Below the pieces are notes generated by a model. That model did no database searches and was not told the origin of the DNA. It saw only the letters and a program-made list of their open reading frames with translations. A DNA stretch of 64,000 nt from Chondrus crispus (lineage: Eukaryota; Rhodophyta; Florideophyceae; Gigartinales; Gigartinaceae): positions 248,001-312,000 of the forward strand of contig NW_005179334.1 of assembly GCF_000350225.1 (NCBI RefSeq). The letters run 5' to 3'. Position numbers and translations under genes: made by a program. This document shows, one piece after another, positions 61,501 to 64,000 of this stretch. Positions within the stretch are counted from its first letter, which is position 1. Each line of letters begins with the position of its first letter.

Positions 61501-62962
61501 AAGCACAGAGAGCGTTCAGGGAAGCAGAATGGTACTTCTCCGGTACAGCATGTGAGAAGGTGGCATAGGGGATGTAGATATGGAAATCATGATCAACCAT
61601 GGAGATGGATTCGGTAGAGGGGCCTTTTCCGGCAAAGACGATTGCATTGGTGCCAACATGCATGATATTGGACTTGCTGGTGACATTTCGTCCTATCACC
61701 CGCTGTGAGGACCCTTCTAAGACCAGTTGACGAATCCGGATCAGACTGCCATCATCAGACAATGCTGTGAGCAGAACGGATCCGAGAATTCTGCGTTTTG
61801 CGCTAGCATGATTTCCGCAACCATACTGCCAAAAGCAGCGACCGTTCAAGGATGAAGGTATATTGTCAAGCGTGCCGGTGAAACTTGAGAGGATCTGTTG
61901 CTTGAGAATGTGTAGCTCGGTCAACCCGATCGCAGAGTATGGCGCTCCGTCGTCGACAAGTGGCCCAACGTCTTTTTTTTGGACGGGGTTGGTTACATCT
62001 ATGGTGGGGATATTTGCCATGTGGAAAGTGACTGTGTTGTTTTCTGATCTGGGGTTGAAGCCAGCTCCATCTCTTGATAAAGTAGATGAAGCAGGGGTAT
62101 CTGTGCTTCTGGTCTGCGGCTTGAGTCTACCGTCAGGATTATGATCTCCAGACCAGTGTCCGTACTTCTTGCAGGTGCGGCACTGTGAGCGTGATTTCAA
62201 ATCAAGGAGCTGTAGAGGTGAGAGCTTACGACGGCCTCGCGGATTGCTACTTCTCCCACGAAAGTGTTCAGTTGTAGCTGCGTTGGATATAATGAGGTTC
62301 GATTGGCTGACGGTTGTATCATGTGGTCGATCGCATTGTCGCAGAACAGACGAGACAGACTGATATGATACTGCTTTCATGAATTCGTCATTTGTGGATT
62401 GGCTGTGTAGATCCGTGCCAATAGGTGAGGCAGCAGCTAAGACGGATACTCGTTGCGTGTTATCAATTGAAGCATTCGCAATCAACATGAGAGCCGTCAG
62501 CGATTCAGGTAGCTTTGTGCTTTTTCCAATAGCATTAAACTTTGCCACTTGTGCCGCGAACCTTGATTCAAAGTTCCGTATGGACTCGCTTGAGCTGCGT
62601 TTAGTGGACAGTAGATCATTGAAGTTTCGAAACACTTCACTGACAACCGATAGAGCATCTCGTTGATACACGGCTTTCACGATAGCTTCTGCCCCTTGGT
62701 CAGATTGTATCACGTTGTCATCAATTCCGGTGCAAAGATCAGCTGCACGTCCATAGAGCTGTGACTTGAGGCAGATGCCTCGTAGTTCTTTCGGGATTTT
62801 GTGCGAATTATGGTCATTGAGCTTGTCATGAAACGCACCCCAAAGTTTGACGGCTTCAGAGTAGTGTTGTTGGTCACCTCGGCCGTCCGTCCATGGGACC
62901 GACTTTATATCCCAGGAGAACTTTGACCGGGTCGGAACATTGGAACCGTGGGCTGGGCCCAT
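58502..62962 (-). CDS. gag-pol: Gag-Pol polyprotein of Copia-7
   Basis: 1486 codons starting MGPAHGSNVPTRSKFSW. The ATG lies inside the primer-binding sequence. Gag-like region about 1-250 with a knuckle-like CRTCKKYGHWSGDH. Protease-like PLVDDGAPYSAIGL. Integrase with a zinc region (HICGHASFSD, CHGC) and a core (VCIDHFHLEGLRIFH, VHGDNAFNKTEF). A Tudor-like segment follows at about residues 865-915 (PKAGDCVDVFWPLDNSYYSG, then HNIEYDDGDDEVLDM). RT has KMDVESAFLQTGD and KIVDDILATG. RNase H has VLVFSDAARSCDYGQ. Sequence features are closer to aquatic/CoDi-like Copia than to plant Copia, an inference. Confidence 0.9.
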   Translation of the reverse strand: MGPAHGSNVPTRSKFSWDIKSVPWTDGRGDQQHYSEAVKLWGAFHDKLNDHNSHKIPKELRGICLKSQLYGRAADLCTGIDDNVIQSDQGAEAIVKAVYQRDALSVVSEVFRNFNDLLSTKRSSSESIRNFESRFAAQVAKFNAIGKSTKLPESLTALMLIANASIDNTQRVSVLAAASPIGTDLHSQSTNDEFMKAVSYQSVSSVLRQCDRPHDTTVSQSNLIISNAATTEHFRGRSSNPRGRRKLSPLQLLDLKSRSQCRTCKKYGHWSGDHNPDGRLKPQTRSTDTPASSTLSRDGAGFNPRSENNTVTFHMANIPTIDVTNPVQKKDVGPLVDDGAPYSAIGLTELHILKQQILSSFTGTLDNIPSSLNGRCFWQYGCGNHASAKRRILGSVLLTALSDDGSLIRIRQLVLEGSSQRVIGRNVTSKSNIMHVGTNAIVFAGKGPSTESISMVDHDFHIYIPYATFSHAVPEKYHSASLNALCASSAHSTDTRPLNEVKRIIDKVHKHICGHASFSDIRTLLERNEMWSKEVEKYLSRTVETCHGCRATSFPKPSRKVSLTSLHHNFNDIVCIDHFHLEGLRIFHIMDAWSRYSAGYVVNDATIESSIEGFEVAWINQFWYPSYVHGDNAFNKTEFAECLKLNHIKFRPVPPRRHSKNPLESKHSIIRSIFLRLKASSEPPMPPELMAYRAIRISNDLYGSDVLSAFELAKGFTKPCDDKNAIIVISKDLIDAHDTIKAKRKLNLILRSNSLTEPQVGVGDLVEIYIKRQHEKRGKWSSPRVVLSYDPSSRTITVPGANGKTISSAIEDTRFAIQDDPFAIQIQQSIDQLDMDLENVIDCTAVNRNTDDCDYESDETAFHHEYSTSDCEPELPKAGDCVDVFWPLDNSYYSGTVRSIDEDGRHNIEYDDGDDEVLDMTDETWRFSTSNTTSSTVSAQSSQLSSIEPVVLQEMLNHFGNKSFMRHQAQGFPQFALVNAYNAEETSFKKTVEPVHVSKIPPDANVISSHVIYKVKMNDDKSLKLKARIAPHGNEDSLKHDLRSDCCVCPPTGIRLLLSMASLRKWRITKMDVESAFLQTGDANRNVYVVPPRESKNRSFYWLLLTAAYGLVNANAKWQVQSDNLLFTIGLYQLAYVPQLFYLQRDGKLVLLVVKIVDDILATGPDHEVDLFVSQFNNKFKLGTIAHGPGVLRFFGLNITQLQDYSCQINGDDKLESLEGFPISRLRRRQHDEALNTVEISAYRSLNSSIGWLGISASPFCSFTASYLQQKLPSVKVSDLVSQINELRQLKKLGTSIKFPASSSGHEYRISVLVFSDAARSCDYGQLGYVAGLLLGDLQSGSIFHTLSGMSHKSKRPVKSIAAAEILAASEAIDEGKVLCRALKALLGAQVELTIAVDSKDLYTSLSTQRNSIDKSIRADVNVIRFDFETHNVNNFMWIPGRQNISDPLTKTDSPLSQPLQLTLHDGRISLDFPTAETRSSNQSLG

Positions 62963-62965
62963 AAC

Positions 62966-63328
62966 TAAGAGTAAGCTGATTTGGGAGCAGGGGGGGCAAT
63001 CAGGTTACTGTATCTTTGTGGGATCAGAGTAGGGAGCGGGCGAAGGAAGTGAACAGTAGCGAAACAATGATTTACGCGGTATCGTGCGTATCTTCCTTGT
63101 CGTCTTTTTTTCTGTTGCAGCTGTGTGGACGTGTGCTTTATACTGATGATGTGTTGGCAAGTTGTGTTTGAATATGTCGTGCACAAGAGTACGTGATATG
63201 CTGTGATGAGCACTGAGGCTGCATTTGATAATCGTTGCATTTGAATAAAAGTGTTTGAATGAAGGGACGTGAGAGGCATGTCCGTTGGAGTGAGGGGTCG
63301 TGAGATATCCGAATTCAAAATTATCATA
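62966..63328 (-). repeat. 5' LTR of Copia-7
   Basis: Almost identical to 58116-58478. The small open frames inside it occur identically in both LTRs and are not genes. Confidence 0.9.
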
Positions 63329-63333
63329 ACTGT

Positions 63334-64000
63334 AGCGTCCAGAATAGCTGTAGTACCCTTTTATGTCACCTACCACCTACCGTTGGCCGTTTTAGGCCTC
63401 GCGTGTGCTATTCCCTTATGGAATATGTTACCTAGCTGTAAGAACTACTGAATTTAGTACGTTTGAAAGGCTTCATGGGTAACAACCCTCCTTTTCGTAG
63501 CTTAAAGACACAATGTAGTTAATTTGGTAAGTGCCTACTCTAAGTCTAGACCACTATAAATATAGACGAGTGAATGGCCCCTGTCCTGGCCCATCAACCT
63601 TACCACCAACAACAAACGAACCGCAAGACCAAACCGCATTAATGTGTCCTGTCATTCTCCTATGGCTCGCCCGCAGACCACCGCACCCCGCGAAAACGCG
63701 ACCTGTGCGTACCGTATAAAGAGGGTAACGAACAGTATGGATGTCTTTTGTTTTATACTTTGTACAAACATACTGTGCATGTATTTCTAAAAGGAACTAA
63801 CTCCTACATTCTTTAAAACGATGGCATAGAACCGCACCATAAGTTCTATGCCATTCCTGAATGACTTGTCAAAGGAGGAGTACGGTATCCAGTATTATTA
63901 AAGAGGATGGTCGGGGGGATCGAAGGCAAGGACATAAGCGATTGTATAGAGACAAGTTATAGAATGAAAGGATAGTTCATTATAGTCTAGCATGTACTGT
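63334..64000. other. Right end of window, no recognised gene
   Basis: About 670 bp with only short chance frames. A TATA-like ccgtataaagag near 63711 and one strong hairpin (63821-63854) are the only notable signals. Confidence 0.5.
63821..63854. repeat. 12-bp perfect hairpin
   Basis: atggcatagaac (63821-63832) and its exact reverse complement (63843-63854) around a 10-base loop. No U-run follows and no RNA family is recognised; possibly a small MITE remnant or an RNA stem. Confidence 0.6.

Larger units (their letters stand above)
58116..63328 (-). mobile_element. Young Copia-type element (Copia-7) with Tudor-like linker domain, looks whole
   Basis: 5213 bp with 363-bp LTRs that differ at about one site by eye (58346 versus 63200 area). 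It is flanked by a perfect duplication actgt (58111-58115 and 63329-63333). One uninterrupted frame of 1486 codons fills the interior. The primer site GTTATGGGCCC on the minus strand is of the half-tRNA-iMet type. It is one of the two youngest insertions in the window. Confidence 0.93.

Noticed and set aside
1-64000. CRISPR arrays, rRNA, tRNA or bacterial operons
   Set aside because: No regular short repeats with spacers, no conserved rRNA stretches, no convincing cloverleaf, and a gene content that is purely eukaryotic transposon and NB-ARC.

Overview
The window looks like transposon-rich DNA from a eukaryotic nucleus. There is no operon structure, rRNA, tRNA or CRISPR array, and the only host-type gene I can support is one disrupted NB-ARC (NLR-like) gene at about 47.7-55.4 kb. 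The element mix (several distinct Copia lineages with half-tRNA-iMet-like primer sites, chromodomain Gypsy, a LINE, a pogo-like DNA transposon, NB-ARC without visible LRRs) would suit a macroalga such as a florideophyte red alga. A brown alga or oomycete cannot be excluded, so the organism call is an inference of low to moderate confidence.

Layout. 1-2.24 kb: 3' end of a Copia element (+). 2.4-15.5 kb: a three-level nest. A decayed Gypsy element (+) contains a Copia element (-, 3743-14309), which contains a very young Gypsy element (+, 4775-10438) with indistinguishable LTRs and a perfect 5-bp target duplication. 15.8-42.1 kb: an array of long imperfect palindromes. Each full unit carries two divergent genes for a small three-finger C2H2 zinc-finger protein around an A/T-rich centre. 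There are three palindromic units (A 18.2-21.6, B 29.4-38.5 with insertions, C 38.5-42.1 kb) and one single half-unit (15.8-16.7 kb), seven zinc-finger genes in all. This array has been invaded by a LINE (21625-29356, with a young Copia element inside it), a solo LTR (29899-35275, with another Copia element inside it) and short solo LTRs. 42.5-47.1 kb: a Copia element (-) with only 112-bp LTRs and a strongly A/C-skewed coding strand. 47.12-47.39 kb: a foldback MITE with a perfect palindrome at one end. 47.7-55.4 kb: the NB-ARC gene, split by a Copia element (49096-54970). 56.5-57.9 kb: a short solo LTR whose TATA region holds a pogo-like DNA transposon. 58.1-63.3 kb: a young Copia element (-) with one open frame of 1486 codons and a Tudor-like domain between integrase and reverse transcriptase. 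63.3-64 kb: no recognisable gene.

How it fits together. Nesting order and target-site duplications give a relative history: the zinc-finger palindromes and outer Gypsy are oldest, followed by the LINE and solo LTRs, then the Copia elements, with the inner Gypsy (4775-10438) and the 58-63 kb Copia youngest by LTR identity. The best candidate for an undescribed system is the zinc-finger palindrome family: unusually large, present as a tandem series, with unit B looking like a hybrid of two half-unit types. All LTR comparisons, mismatch counts and domain assignments here were made by eye. Start codons of retroelement frames are uncertain, because several open frames have no ATG at their start.
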